From JADFWK01 sp035527895 (GTDB lineage Bacteria; Desulfobacterota; DSM-4660; Desulfatiglandales; B25-G16), in the NCBI GenBank assembly GCA_035527895.1, contig DATKZQ010000199.1:38610-102609 (forward strand): a stretch of 64,000 bases of DNA, read 5' to 3'. Numbering within the stretch: the stretch's first letter is position 1; each line of letters begins with the position of its first letter. The notes below the pieces were generated by a model. It ran no database searches. It saw nothing but the letters and a program-made list of their open reading frames with translations, and was not told where the DNA came from. Shown piece by piece: positions 1 to 7,898 of this stretch. The position numbers were made by a program, and so were the translations under genes.

Positions 1-1
1 T

Positions 2-1552
2 CGGCATATAAGGCTCTTTTGTCAGGGTTTAGACGTGTATGCCTTTCGAGATGAGATAGTCATCGCAAAACTGCTACCCGGTGAAGAACCTTTCCACCAT
101 TATAACTTCGTTATAGAAATCAAGTATAAGAATGATAGTCTTGGCCACGTGGCTCTGACCGTCTCTCCTTCGCTAGACGATTGGCTGATGCAGGCAGACA
201 AGATGATAGATCCTCAGAAAAGGATAACCTTTTTGAACAAAGCTGTTAAAGAGACAGGGGGTAATCTCCAGATCAAGATGAGGTTGGCGGATGAATATCT
301 GGCGCTCAAGATATGGAACGAAGCGGCGCGTACCATCGAGGATGTTATCAAAGAAAGAAAGGATGTGAGCCTTATGATAAGGCTTGCTGATGCTTACGAG
401 AACCTACGCTATTACAACTCCCTCATCAGGACATTGCAAAAGATCCTCGTGCAAGCGCCTGAGAACCTCGACGCGCGACTTCGCCTCGCCGAGGTTCTCG
501 AAAAAAAGGGAAGGCTCAATGAGGCCGTTAAGCAATATGAAATACTTTTGCCAAACCTTTCGCAGGCTGAACAAATCGTGGCCCTGAAGAATATGGGATA
601 CCTGTCATATCAGAGCGGCCAGAAAAAAGAGGCCCTCAAATGGTACCTCGAAGCAGCCAAACATGACAAAAACGACCCAAACCTCTATTACAATATCGGC
701 TCTATCTACGATGAGCTCAAGCAGCCAAAGGAGGCTGAAGAATACCTGCGTCTGGCCATCAACCTGAAACAGGACGACATCGAAGGGAGGCTCAGGCTCG
801 GACAGTCGCTGTTCAAAAAAGGAAAATTCGCAGAGGCCAAGGGGTACCTGCAGGAGGTTCTCACAAAAGACCCGGACCACCCTGAGGCCCTCACTATTTT
901 GGCTCACATAGCTGAAAAGCAGGGCGACAAGAAAACCTTGGGAGAGGTCTATGAAAGGATTCTGTCTCGTGAGCCCAAGAATACCACGATCCTCTTTAAC
1001 CTCGGAGTTATGGAGGCGGAAAAAGGAAACCTGCAAAAGGCCCTCTCCTATTTCGAGAAACTGGTTGAGATCGATCCGAAAGACGTGCAGACAAGGGAAT
1101 CGCTGTTCGATATCTATCAGAGACAGAAAAGGAAGGATCTTGCCTTTATTCAAGCAGAGCAGTTGGTCAAACTCGATCCGAAGAAGGTTTCTTACTATGG
1201 GTACATGTTCAACTATCTGCTGGATCAGTCTAAGTTTGATCAAGCGGCTCAATACATGAGCGCCGGTGTAAAGGCCAATCCCGAGAATCTGGAGCTACGA
1301 AAAAACCTCATCCTGGCCTACCTTAAACTGGGAAAAAATGACCTGGCAGCAAAGGAACTGGAAAAGGCCGTCACATTGAGGCCTTCAGACACAGATCTCC
1401 TGCACCAACTCGCTACCCTCAAAGAGGCCGCAGGCGATCTTGAGGCAGCTTTCGACTTATACAAGAAGATCCTCACCATATCCCCAGACGACGAAAAGGC
1501 CGAAGAGGCCTATCTCAAGCTGAGGTTTGAGCTCTTGAATAAGCGGAAATAG
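2..1552 (+). CDS. TPR-repeat protein, 5' end outside the window
   Basis: The frame is open to the left edge, so the gene probably starts upstream; the first start codon inside the window is GTG at 35. The product is almost entirely helical TPR repeats. About ten 34-residue units, with the usual small-residue/aromatic spacing and Asp-Pro turns (for example VEIDPKDVQTRESL), run from about residue 50 to the end. TPR arrays hold protein partners; no catalytic domain or signal peptide is visible in the part present. The last 70 or so residues (an ELEKAVTLRPSDTD repeat ending in AEEAYLKLRFELLNKRK) closely resemble the C-terminus of the next gene, suggesting the two proteins share a partner or descend from one module. 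Exact role unknown. Confidence 0.8.
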   Translation, partial: RHIRLFCQGLDVYAFRDEIVIAKLLPGEEPFHHYNFVIEIKYKNDSLGHVALTVSPSLDDWLMQADKMIDPQKRITFLNKAVKETGGNLQIKMRLADEYLALKIWNEAARTIEDVIKERKDVSLMIRLADAYENLRYYNSLIRTLQKILVQAPENLDARLRLAEVLEKKGRLNEAVKQYEILLPNLSQAEQIVALKNMGYLSYQSGQKKEALKWYLEAAKHDKNDPNLYYNIGSIYDELKQPKEAEEYLRLAINLKQDDIEGRLRLGQSLFKKGKFAEAKGYLQEVLTKDPDHPEALTILAHIAEKQGDKKTLGEVYERILSREPKNTTILFNLGVMEAEKGNLQKALSYFEKLVEIDPKDVQTRESLFDIYQRQKRKDLAFIQAEQLVKLDPKKVSYYGYMFNYLLDQSKFDQAAQYMSAGVKANPENLELRKNLILAYLKLGKNDLAAKELEKAVTLRPSDTDLLHQLATLKEAAGDLEAAFDLYKKILTISPDDEKAEEAYLKLRFELLNKRK

Positions 1553-1881
1553 GCTCGCTTACCCCTCCTCAGCTCCCCCCCGTTCCCCTCCATGCAATTT
1601 CAGCGGCATACCCAATACCTACTATGTCCATGATTGGACATGATGCTTCGGTGTCTCATATCTCCCGAAGATGTGGTTTTTCAGCGCTCCAGGGAATCCG
1701 AAAACGGCGAGGATACCATTTAATTGAGTTGCAGGAAGCCGCCGTGCTAGGGCCGATGAATGGGCCGGTCCGAAAATTGCATAACTGGTTGAGAATTGAA
1801 CCAGAATATTGTATGTATAGTGTCGTAGCTTTACCTTGTTCAAATAACACCTAATACAAGAGGATACCCCGGGAAATTCTC
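1553..1881. other. Intergenic stretch between two TPR genes
   Basis: No convincing gene. Short open frames on both strands have no ribosome binding site and low-complexity translations. The right third is AT-rich and holds the candidate promoter listed separately. No terminator hairpin follows the first TPR gene. Confidence 0.6.
1789..1817 (+). promoter_or_regulatory. Candidate sigma-70 promoter for the second TPR gene
   Basis: TTGAGA at 1789-1794, a 17-base spacer, then TATGTA at 1812-1817, about 65 bases before the ATG at 1882. Both hexamers are only partial matches, so this is a prediction. Confidence 0.35.
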
Positions 1882-3402
1882 ATGGCGTCTTTTATCACCC
1901 TCAAAGGTATAGACCAGGCCATATCAAATCTCAACTACCAAAACAAGAAATCACTGAAATACAGGCTTGTTACCGTCTTGCGGCAGTTTTACGAGGATGA
2001 AAGCTCAGTTGAATCCTTGCGGGGTATAGACGCCGATGAGCTCATCAAGGTGCTCTGGGGCACCGCGGATGATCCTGCAACAACAAAGGAAAAACGAAAG
2101 AACCTGAGGGGGATCAGATACTCTGTCAACGCCGGCCTAAAAACCCTTTATAGGGAAGGAAAGAACCCTGAGGGCATTATTATCGGGCCCACCAATGCCT
2201 TTGTGATGTCTGATGAGGCCAAAGACAGGGCCCTTAAGGCCTTGCTGGCGGACAAGATCAGTGCAGAAGGGCCAAATGCCGCTGGCGCGGGGCTCAATTA
2301 CGGATTCCTGGGAGGGGACGCCGGGCCTAGCGAGGAGTTGATGAGAGATGAGGACATTCTCCAGGCCATTGAGGAGTTGGATGAAGACTACCCCGTAGGG
2401 GGTCTTGAAAAGGTAGAGATAGGTGACGACCTGGGGGAACGCACACTGGACGAAGACTTGGAAGAGATTGAAAGACCTCAGGAAGTGCAAGCCACGGGCA
2501 GGCCTCGTGGAGCCACAGAAAGAGCAGAATCAGAAGCTGAACAGGCCAGGGCGTTTGCCGAAGAAATGGAGAACGAGGAAGACCTGGGAGAAATCACCTT
2601 TGGTTCTGATGAAACCCAGTATCTCAGCGTTCAAGAGGATGGGGCATTGCCTCGGGATCCCCCTGAAGTTGACGCAGCAGGAGGAATCACAGGTTCAGAA
2701 GACACCATGGACGATGGGCGGGCACCATTGGAACGGCCTGATGTCATGAGTACGGCCGATTCAGAGGAGAAGTCGCTTCAGGAAGAGACCCAAGGAGTGG
2801 ATGCGTGGAGCGAGCCTGTTCAAAGCAAGACCAAAGGTAAATCTGAAGACGTCGGGATTGTTCGAATTGCTCGAGAAACAAGGCAACAGGAAGACCTGGG
2901 AGAGATCACCTTTGATTCTGATGAAACCCAGTATCTGACTGTTCCCGATGGTGAAGCAATACCCGCAGATCTCGCTGAAGGTGACACAGCAGGAGGAATC
3001 ACAGGTTCAGAAGACACCATGGACGATGGGCGGGCACCATTGGAACGGCCTGATTTCATGAGTACGGCCGATTCAGAGGAGAAGGCTGCTCGGCAAGAAT
3101 ACCCGGAAACCGATGCGCGGACAGGGGCATCCGGAAAGGTGGCAAAGAAAAAGGGATCTGCTTATGTTCCAAGACCTGGCAAAAAAGGTAAGCAGACTCT
3201 GAAACAGATGGAAGACGCCCTTGCTGAGAGACCCGATGATATCGATTTGCTCCGGCAGCTGGCTCAAGCCAGGGAAAGCTCAGGCGATCTGCAGACAGCC
3301 TTAAGCCTCTTTCAGAAGATCATTGACCTCTCCCCAGGAGAGGAGTCGGCGGAGGAAGCCTGTCTAAGGCTCAGCCTGAAACTACTGGATAAGAAACAGT
3401 AA
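1882..3402 (+). CDS. Acidic repeat protein with C-terminal TPR module
   Basis: This 506-residue protein has three parts. Residues 1-120 form a predicted helical, basic/acidic domain (KNLRGIRYSVNAGLKTLYREG) that I do not recognise. Residues 125-430 are strongly acidic and probably disordered, with a duplicated block of about 70 residues: both copies contain DLGEIT, DETQYL and AGGITGSEDTMDDGRAPLER. Residues 435-506 are one or two TPR units nearly matching the C-terminus of the upstream TPR protein. The DNA of the two blocks is almost identical, so the duplication is recent or conserved. ATG at 1882 follows AGAGGA at a long spacing. No signal peptide or membrane segment. Function unknown; an adaptor or scaffold acting with the upstream protein is an inference. 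Confidence 0.75.
   Translation: MASFITLKGIDQAISNLNYQNKKSLKYRLVTVLRQFYEDESSVESLRGIDADELIKVLWGTADDPATTKEKRKNLRGIRYSVNAGLKTLYREGKNPEGIIIGPTNAFVMSDEAKDRALKALLADKISAEGPNAAGAGLNYGFLGGDAGPSEELMRDEDILQAIEELDEDYPVGGLEKVEIGDDLGERTLDEDLEEIERPQEVQATGRPRGATERAESEAEQARAFAEEMENEEDLGEITFGSDETQYLSVQEDGALPRDPPEVDAAGGITGSEDTMDDGRAPLERPDVMSTADSEEKSLQEETQGVDAWSEPVQSKTKGKSEDVGIVRIARETRQQEDLGEITFDSDETQYLTVPDGEAIPADLAEGDTAGGITGSEDTMDDGRAPLERPDFMSTADSEEKAARQEYPETDARTGASGKVAKKKGSAYVPRPGKKGKQTLKQMEDALAERPDDIDLLRQLAQARESSGDLQTALSLFQKIIDLSPGEESAEEACLRLSLKLLDKKQ
2576..3087 (+). repeat. Intragenic direct repeat, two copies offset by 312 bases
   Basis: Bases from about 2576-2775 recur at about 2888-3087, exactly 312 bases (104 codons) apart. 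The stretch from 2676 and its partner from 2988 is nearly identical over about 95 bases. The repeat keeps the reading frame and encodes the duplicated acidic block. Confidence 0.85.
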
Positions 3403-3781
3403 AATTCATATAACAGCGCTCATCTTAGCAAAAAGCGGTGAATCCGTTTGATGCGATTCTGCCAAGCTCCCTTCCCATGCATGGCACGCACCACAAGGCC
3501 TCATTCTTAATCCCCACCACTTTCACCGTTTTTAAATTGACTGAACCGCCTCCAACCACTATACCATGACCGTGCGGGATTACCCTGCGGCATGCGTGCG
3601 AGGAACCTGCCCTCTTATATGAACGTGAACAAAGCATTATCTCTCGTCAATCACATTTCGATAGCTTGCCGATGACATGGAAAATGGCTTTTGCGCTCCT
3701 TTTGGGGCTTAATACCGGCTACATGTTCTTGAATATTCCCCCGGCTCTCCTGCGTCTCGCGGTTCGGTCGCTGTGTCTTCC
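3403..3781. other. Intergenic stretch between convergent genes
   Basis: About 380 bases between the end of the acidic TPR protein and the end of the oppositely oriented RidA gene. Short open frames exist on both strands, but none has a ribosome binding site or a recognisable product. No clear terminator hairpin is visible. Confidence 0.6.
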
Positions 3782-4228
3782 TTATTCTCTGGAAACGACA
3801 GCGATAACGTCTAACTCCACCAAGAACTCAGGTCTGGCAAGGGCGGCAGGTTGCATGAAGGTGCTGGCCGGCGGTTCATCAACGAGTCGAGGAGCGTGCT
3901 TCTGATAGTATTCTAGCTCTGTCTTCCGCATGATCTGATAATCCTTCACGTCTTTGAGCAGGATAAGGGTCTTGATGATATTCTCCATGGAGCTGCCCAC
4001 CTCCTCCAAGCCGGCTTTTACCTTATCCAGGCACACGATCATCTGATCCGCTATGGTGTCGGTCAGGCACGCGCCCGTCTTAGTATCCTGAGCGGTCATT
4101 CCCGACAAGAAGACTAGGTTGTCAACAACCACGGCTGAGGCGTATTTGGGGGTTCCCGGGTGCACATTTGGATACACCTGTTTTACACCGGCGATGTAGA
4201 ACGGATAGTATTTAACTCGTTGGCTCAT
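3782..4228 (-). CDS. RidA/YjgF-family protein lacking the usual arginine
   Basis: A 148-residue protein of the RidA (YjgF/YER057c/UK114) family. Classical members hydrolyse reactive enamines and imines made by PLP enzymes. Family signs are the FLSGMTAQD strand, the DQMIVCLDKVKAGLEEVGSSMENIIKT helix region and the ending LVELDVIAVV. The segment where RidA has Pro-Ala-Arg-Ser (the Arg anchors the substrate carboxylate) reads PPAST here, so the Arg is absent. It therefore resembles the non-deaminase Rid subgroups found in catabolic clusters. ATG at 4228 follows AGGAGG at ideal spacing. It stands alone on the minus strand, next to the catabolic cluster that starts at 5.0 kb. Confidence 0.85.
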   Translation of the reverse strand: MSQRVKYYPFYIAGVKQVYPNVHPGTPKYASAVVVDNLVFLSGMTAQDTKTGACLTDTIADQMIVCLDKVKAGLEEVGSSMENIIKTLILLKDVKDYQIMRKTELEYYQKHAPRLVDEPPASTFMQPAALARPEFLVELDVIAVVSRE

Positions 4229-5022
4229 AGCTATACCTCCTGTTATATGTTTTATGGGTTACAGCCGTTAAGATAAAAACACCATAAGACGCTCTACCTC
4301 TCAGGTCCAGAGAAGGGACAGGCTTGTGGGACCTGCCTGCTTCCGGACTATGTGCCGAGGTGCACTCTGAAGAAAACAGGATCGAGAATCCCGATCCTCC
4401 TTACAGTTGACGTTTGACCAAGAGCTGTTCGGAATTCCAGACGGAGACATCCCGGATGAAACGGTAGGTCTCATCCTATTGATGATAAGACAGCCACCCT
4501 TCCCTCTCAAAATAAAAGCACTGCGGGAAACAGTACCCTGATCCGGTTCATCATTCTCCAATACTACGCGTAACGTGAGTTGCAATAATCACTATCTTCG
4601 TGGAGCCGTTTATGGGTGTCTTTACTACGCTTGATGAACCACCCTGCAGCAAGCTGCAGGGTATCCAATGTCAAAGTCCCCTCCCTTAATGGGAGGGGAT
4701 AAAGGGGAGGGTGACCAAACACTTTATCACCCCCCCCTAACCTCCCCCATCAAGGGGGAGGCACTATGTCGTAACCCTGCGGCAAGCTGCAGGGAATTAT
4801 CAAGTTGAAGCCCTCCGCCATGATCTTTCGGGGAGCCTGCCCTGAGTTCCCCGTTCAAAATCTTTTGCTGCTTTCAAAAATAGAGGTCGGTTAAAGAGAT
4901 TCATCGATTTCAGCCTTAATACTTTAAAAAGTCTAAAAATTTCCAGCAAAACAAAAGAATATAGAGAAAATGAGCTCATCATGCTAAAAGAAAGGAGTTG
5001 ACAGACATGGTGAATATCCATA
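4229..5022. other. Long gene-free region upstream of the catabolic cluster
   Basis: Almost 800 bases without a credible gene. It holds the start region of the RidA gene on its left, the nested palindromic repeats at 4641-4795, and an AT-rich promoter-like segment from about 4900. An open frame at 4301-4585 on the minus strand lacks a ribosome binding site and resembles nothing I know. Confidence 0.6.
4641..4795. repeat. Nested palindromic intergenic repeat
   Basis: Two near-identical copies of a hairpin unit (ACCCTGCAG-CAAG-CTGCAGGGT at 4641-4662; ACCCTGCGG-CAAG-CTGCAGGG at 4774-4794) flank an inner inverted pair. The inner left half is a 9-bp perfect stem at 4677-4699 followed by GGGGAGGGTGA. 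The inner right half, around 4727-4761, is its approximate reverse complement with its own stem (CCTCCCCC-ATCAA-GGGGGAGG). No coding capacity. It behaves like a MITE- or REP-type dispersed repeat. Confidence 0.7.
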
Positions 5023-5060
5023 ATGATATCATATTATAATACCAAGTCTTGTATTATGGA
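4998..5060 (+). promoter_or_regulatory. Promoter/operator region of the IclR regulator
   Basis: A perfect TTGACA lies at 4998-5003, with CATAAT at 5019-5024 (a short 15-base spacer). Overlapping palindromes follow: ATGATATCAT at 5023-5032, TATTATAATA at 5032-5041, and an inverted pair TCCATAAT (5017-5024) / ATTATGGA (5053-5060). IclR proteins bind palindromes and often repress themselves, so this is the likely autoregulatory site. The right arm overlaps the ATG at 5056. Confidence 0.4.
5007..5039 (+). CDS. Possible 10-codon leader ORF before the IclR gene
   Basis: AAGGAG at 4992-4997 sits at ideal distance from ATG 5007, which opens a frame of MVNIHNDIIL ending with TAA at 5037-5039. The IclR gene itself has no good ribosome binding site at either ATG (5023 or 5056), so translation may be coupled to this leader. 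Could be coincidental. Confidence 0.25.
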   Translation: MVNIHNDIIL

Positions 5061-5832
5061 ACAATCACCACAGAAAATCAACGCTATCCAAAAGGCCCTG
5101 GCAGTCCTTGCATCCTTTGCCCCTTACAACCAGGAGATGGGCACCGTTGAAATCAGCCAGAAGCTCGGCTTCCATAAAGCCACGGTCTCGCGAATCCTGC
5201 TTACCTTAACAAAGTGTGCCTTTCTCGAGCAGGACCCCCAAACAAAGAAATTCAAGCTCGGAGCCTCTATTATGACGCTCGGGCTAGCGATTAACCATTC
5301 TCTCAAAACCAATCTGGTCCAAATGGCCAGACCATACATTGATGAGCTGAGAGATACCCTTAAAGAGACTACCGTGTTGGAAGTGCTTTCCGGAAAGAGC
5401 ACCTTTATCGCTTATGTCGCCGAAGGGCCCCAACGGGTGCGTATAGCAGGCACCGTTGGAGACAGACTGCCGGTCCATTGTGCAGCTGGGGCCAAGGCCA
5501 TACTCGCTTTCTCAGCGCGTGAGGTGAGGGACGACCTCCTAAGCCAGGCAATGCCGCGCCTGACACCCAACACCATCACACATCCAAAAGAGCTTCGACG
5601 TCAGTTGGAACTCTTTCGGAGCCAAGGTTTTTCGTTTGAGAATGAGGAGATTGACATCGGCATGAGCGCTGTTGGAGCACCGGTATTTAACCACGAAAAA
5701 AGGCCGGTGGCTGCTGTGGTGGTAGCGGGACCCTCCCAGCGGATGACGTGGGCGAGTGATTCGCCCATTGTCCCTCCCTTGAGGGAGACGGCTGCTAAGA
5801 TCACAGCGCAACTTTATTATGACGTACAATAA
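5023..5832 (+). CDS. IclR-family transcriptional regulator
   Basis: A 269-residue (or 258 if starting at ATG 5056) IclR regulator. The N-terminal winged helix-turn-helix covers about residues 15-75, with VEISQKLGFHKATVSRILLTL as the recognition region. The C-terminal IclR effector domain includes RVRIAGTVGDRLPVHCAAGAKA and the NEEIDIGMSAVGAPVF pocket strand. IclR proteins commonly control aromatic-acid catabolism and bind a pathway metabolite. The gene sits 15 bases before the cyclase gene in the same direction, so it is probably the pathway-specific regulator of the phloroglucinol-type operon. The start is uncertain: ATG 5056 matches the usual family beginning better, and neither start has a clear Shine-Dalgarno sequence. 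Confidence 0.9.
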   Translation: MISYYNTKSCIMEQSPQKINAIQKALAVLASFAPYNQEMGTVEISQKLGFHKATVSRILLTLTKCAFLEQDPQTKKFKLGASIMTLGLAINHSLKTNLVQMARPYIDELRDTLKETTVLEVLSGKSTFIAYVAEGPQRVRIAGTVGDRLPVHCAAGAKAILAFSAREVRDDLLSQAMPRLTPNTITHPKELRRQLELFRSQGFSFENEEIDIGMSAVGAPVFNHEKRPVAAVVVAGPSQRMTWASDSPIVPPLRETAAKITAQLYYDVQ

Positions 5833-5847
5833 ATAAGGAGGAATGGC

Positions 5848-6630
5848 ATGAATTCAAAGGAAAACGGGTTGGAGTTCTATGACCTCAGCAATGAGTTCGG
5901 GGACAAGGCCCCTCTGTGGCCTTACTTCGAAGACGTAAAGATCGAACGCGTCCATTATCATGCAAAGTCGCGAGTGCTTTCTCAGAAGATTACCACGGTC
6001 ATGCACTGCACCACTCACACCGACGCCCCTGCTCACGTTGTTGAGGGGACCCCCTTTATCGATGAGGTTCCATTGTCGTCGTTTTTTGGCAAGGCAGTTA
6101 TCGTCTCTATTCCTAAGCAGAAATGGGAGATCATCACGCCTGATGATCTGGAAAAGGCCGAGCCCAAGATTCAGAAGGGAGACATCGTCATCGTGAATAC
6201 CGGTTGGCATAAGTACTACTCAGATAGCCAAAAGTATTTCTGTTACTCTCCCGGATTCTACAAGGAGGCCGGTGACTGGTTTGTCAAAAAAGGCGTCAAG
6301 GGTGTTGGAAGCGACACCCAGGCCTTGGACCATCCATTGGGCACGGCCATAGGCCCTCATGGAACGGGGCCCCTTCAGCCGTGGATCCTTGAAGAATATA
6401 AGAAAGAGACCGGCCACGAGGTGATAGAAGATTTCCCACTTTGGGAACCTAATCACCGAGCCATCCTCTCAAACGGTATCGTCGGATTCGAGAACGTGGG
6501 AGGGGAGATCGATGAGGTTACGGGCAAGCGGGTAACCCTGGCTGCCTTTCCATGGCGCTGGGTGAAAGGAGATGGCTGTATTGTCAGAATGGTCGCCATC
6601 GTGGATACAACGGGCAAGTATCGCCTATAA
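5848..6630 (+). CDS. Cyclase-family metal hydrolase, candidate dihydrophloroglucinol cyclohydrolase
   Basis: A 260-residue protein of the cyclase family (PF04199, kynurenine-formamidase fold), which uses a divalent metal to hydrolyse C-N or C-C bonds in ring substrates. The signature HCTTHTDAPAH near residue 52 supplies the metal-binding His, His and Asp; GDIVIVNTGW and GVGSDTQALDHPLG are further family strands. Ribosome site AAGGAGG precedes ATG 5848. It heads an operon with a cupin, SDR, 3-hydroxyacyl-CoA-dehydrogenase-like protein and BKACE enzyme, followed by transhydroxylases. In that setting the best hypothesis is ring-opening hydrolysis of dihydrophloroglucinol to 3-hydroxy-5-oxohexanoate. 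Another cyclic diketone or an amide substrate remains possible. Confidence 0.85.
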   Translation: MNSKENGLEFYDLSNEFGDKAPLWPYFEDVKIERVHYHAKSRVLSQKITTVMHCTTHTDAPAHVVEGTPFIDEVPLSSFFGKAVIVSIPKQKWEIITPDDLEKAEPKIQKGDIVIVNTGWHKYYSDSQKYFCYSPGFYKEAGDWFVKKGVKGVGSDTQALDHPLGTAIGPHGTGPLQPWILEEYKKETGHEVIEDFPLWEPNHRAILSNGIVGFENVGGEIDEVTGKRVTLAAFPWRWVKGDGCIVRMVAIVDTTGKYRL

Positions 6631-6647
6631 CTTACAGGAGGGTCATC

Positions 6648-6998
6648 ATGAAAGTTACGAGATTTAGCGAGTGCAAGAAGTATAGCCCGCCGCAACACGA
6701 CATAACCATACACTCCATGCATTTACAACACAGGGACATGGGGTGCACTGCCCCTTATTGGGTTGGTTGTTCATACTATCTCCCCGGGTCTCGTGCCGAA
6801 ATGTCGGCGACGCCTCTGGAGAAGGTTTACGTTGTGCTGGATGGAGAACTGACCATTGAATTTGAGGGTGGTGAGATCGTGAAGCTCGGGAAAATGGACT
6901 CTATATTCATCGATAAAGACGAAACGCGTGAGGTCCGAAACGAAACCAATGCAGTGGCAACCATGCTGGTGGCGATGCCCTACCCACCTGCAAAATAG
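6648..6998 (+). CDS. Small cupin-domain protein
   Basis: A 116-residue single-domain cupin. ATG 6648 is preceded by GGAGG at good spacing; an upstream in-frame start would overlap the cyclase gene. The beta-barrel motifs appear as YYLPGSRAEMSATPLEKVYVVLDGELTIEFEGG and LGKMDSIFIDKDETREVRN. The usual metal-binding histidines of cupin motif 1 are largely replaced (there is no HxH), so it may bind a metabolite rather than a catalytic metal. It lies between the cyclase and SDR genes and is probably an auxiliary enzyme or isomerase of the same pathway. Exact role unknown. Confidence 0.8.
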   Translation: MKVTRFSECKKYSPPQHDITIHSMHLQHRDMGCTAPYWVGCSYYLPGSRAEMSATPLEKVYVVLDGELTIEFEGGEIVKLGKMDSIFIDKDETREVRNETNAVATMLVAMPYPPAK

Positions 6999-7026
6999 AG
7001 TATGCACCCGTAACTCACTTCGGAAA

Positions 7027-7082
7027 GCAGGGGCATCATGCCCTGCCCTTCAGCACTATGGGGTTATCAACCCATAGTGCTG
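7027..7082 (+). other. Two consecutive RNA hairpins between cupin and SDR genes
   Basis: GCAGGG at 7027-7032 pairs with CCCTGC at 7041-7046. Immediately after, CAGCACTATGGG (7051-7062) and CCCATAGTGCTG (7071-7082) form a perfect 12-bp stem with an 8-base loop. No T-run follows, so this looks like an mRNA processing or stabilising structure, or a partial terminator, inside the operon. Confidence 0.6.
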
Positions 7083-7116
7083 ACAGAACACACAATCATT
7101 GAGAGAGGATAGAGCC

Positions 7117-7890
7117 ATGAAAAAACCGTATTCACTGTTCGACGTAAGCGGTAAGGTTGCACTCATCACCGGGGCTACCGGAGGCTTCGGTCATACAGCA
7201 TCATTAGGGCTGGCACAAGCCGGTGCGAAGATTATGGCCACCGGGCGAACCAAGGAAACCCTTAAACCCTTGGTAGATGAAATAACCAAAGCCGGCGGCG
7301 TAGCCGCCTATTCCCCTGGCTCTCCAATTGATCATGGCGATGTAAAGCGAGTAGTCAAGGATACTGTCAATGAATTCGGGGGCATCGATATCTTAATTAC
7401 TGCGGCAGGTGTTAACAAACCAAATCCCATTGTTGAACAGCCCCTGGAAGAATGGGATATGATCATGGGCGCCAATGTCAAAGGGACTTGGCTGTACTGC
7501 AAAGAGGTCGGGAAGGTAATGATCGAGCAAGGGAGGGGCGGTAAGGTGATCCTTTTGGGATCGGCGCGCGGCGAGCTGGGCATGGCCAACTATACCGGAT
7601 ACAGCCCATCCAAAGGTGCGGTCCATCTTTTAGCAAAATCACTGGGATGCGAATGGGGCCAGTACGGTATTAATGTCAACGCTATCGCGCCCACAGTATT
7701 TCGGACGGCCTTGACACAATGGATGTTTGACGATGATGCGTTCTACAAGAACTTCTTGAGACGCATCCCCATCGGGAGGTTGGGAGAGCCGGAGGATTTT
7801 ATTGGGACGGTTATTTATCTGTCTTCAAAGGCATCCGACTTTTTGACCGGGGCCATTATTTGCGCAGACGGCGGTTACACCGCAGGGTAG
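7117..7890 (+). CDS. SDR-family oxidoreductase, candidate phloroglucinol reductase
   Basis: A 257-residue classical short-chain dehydrogenase/reductase. The Rossmann motif TGATGGFG sits near residue 20, followed by the stabilising ITAAGVNKPN strand. The catalytic set is Ser in LLGSARGELG, Tyr and Lys in YSPSKGA; the protein ends in the usual SDR pattern LTGAIICADGGYTAG. ATG 7117 with GAGAGGA upstream is preferred over the TTG six codons earlier. Phloroglucinol reductases characterised from anaerobes are NADPH-dependent SDRs, and the flanking cyclase, HAD-like, BKACE and transhydroxylase genes fit that step. The assignment to phloroglucinol is inference from context; the SDR family call is firm. 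Confidence 0.85.
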   Translation: MKKPYSLFDVSGKVALITGATGGFGHTASLGLAQAGAKIMATGRTKETLKPLVDEITKAGGVAAYSPGSPIDHGDVKRVVKDTVNEFGGIDILITAAGVNKPNPIVEQPLEEWDMIMGANVKGTWLYCKEVGKVMIEQGRGGKVILLGSARGELGMANYTGYSPSKGAVHLLAKSLGCEWGQYGINVNAIAPTVFRTALTQWMFDDDAFYKNFLRRIPIGRLGEPEDFIGTVIYLSSKASDFLTGAIICADGGYTAG

Positions 7891-7898
7891 GGGGGCAT

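Noticed and set aside
1624..1854. Short open frames on both strands in the TPR intergenic region
   Set aside because: No ribosome site, no recognisable product, and they overlap the candidate promoter.
4301..4585. 94-codon minus-strand frame near the RidA gene
   Set aside because: No ribosome site or family similarity; upstream of, and unrelated to, the RidA start.
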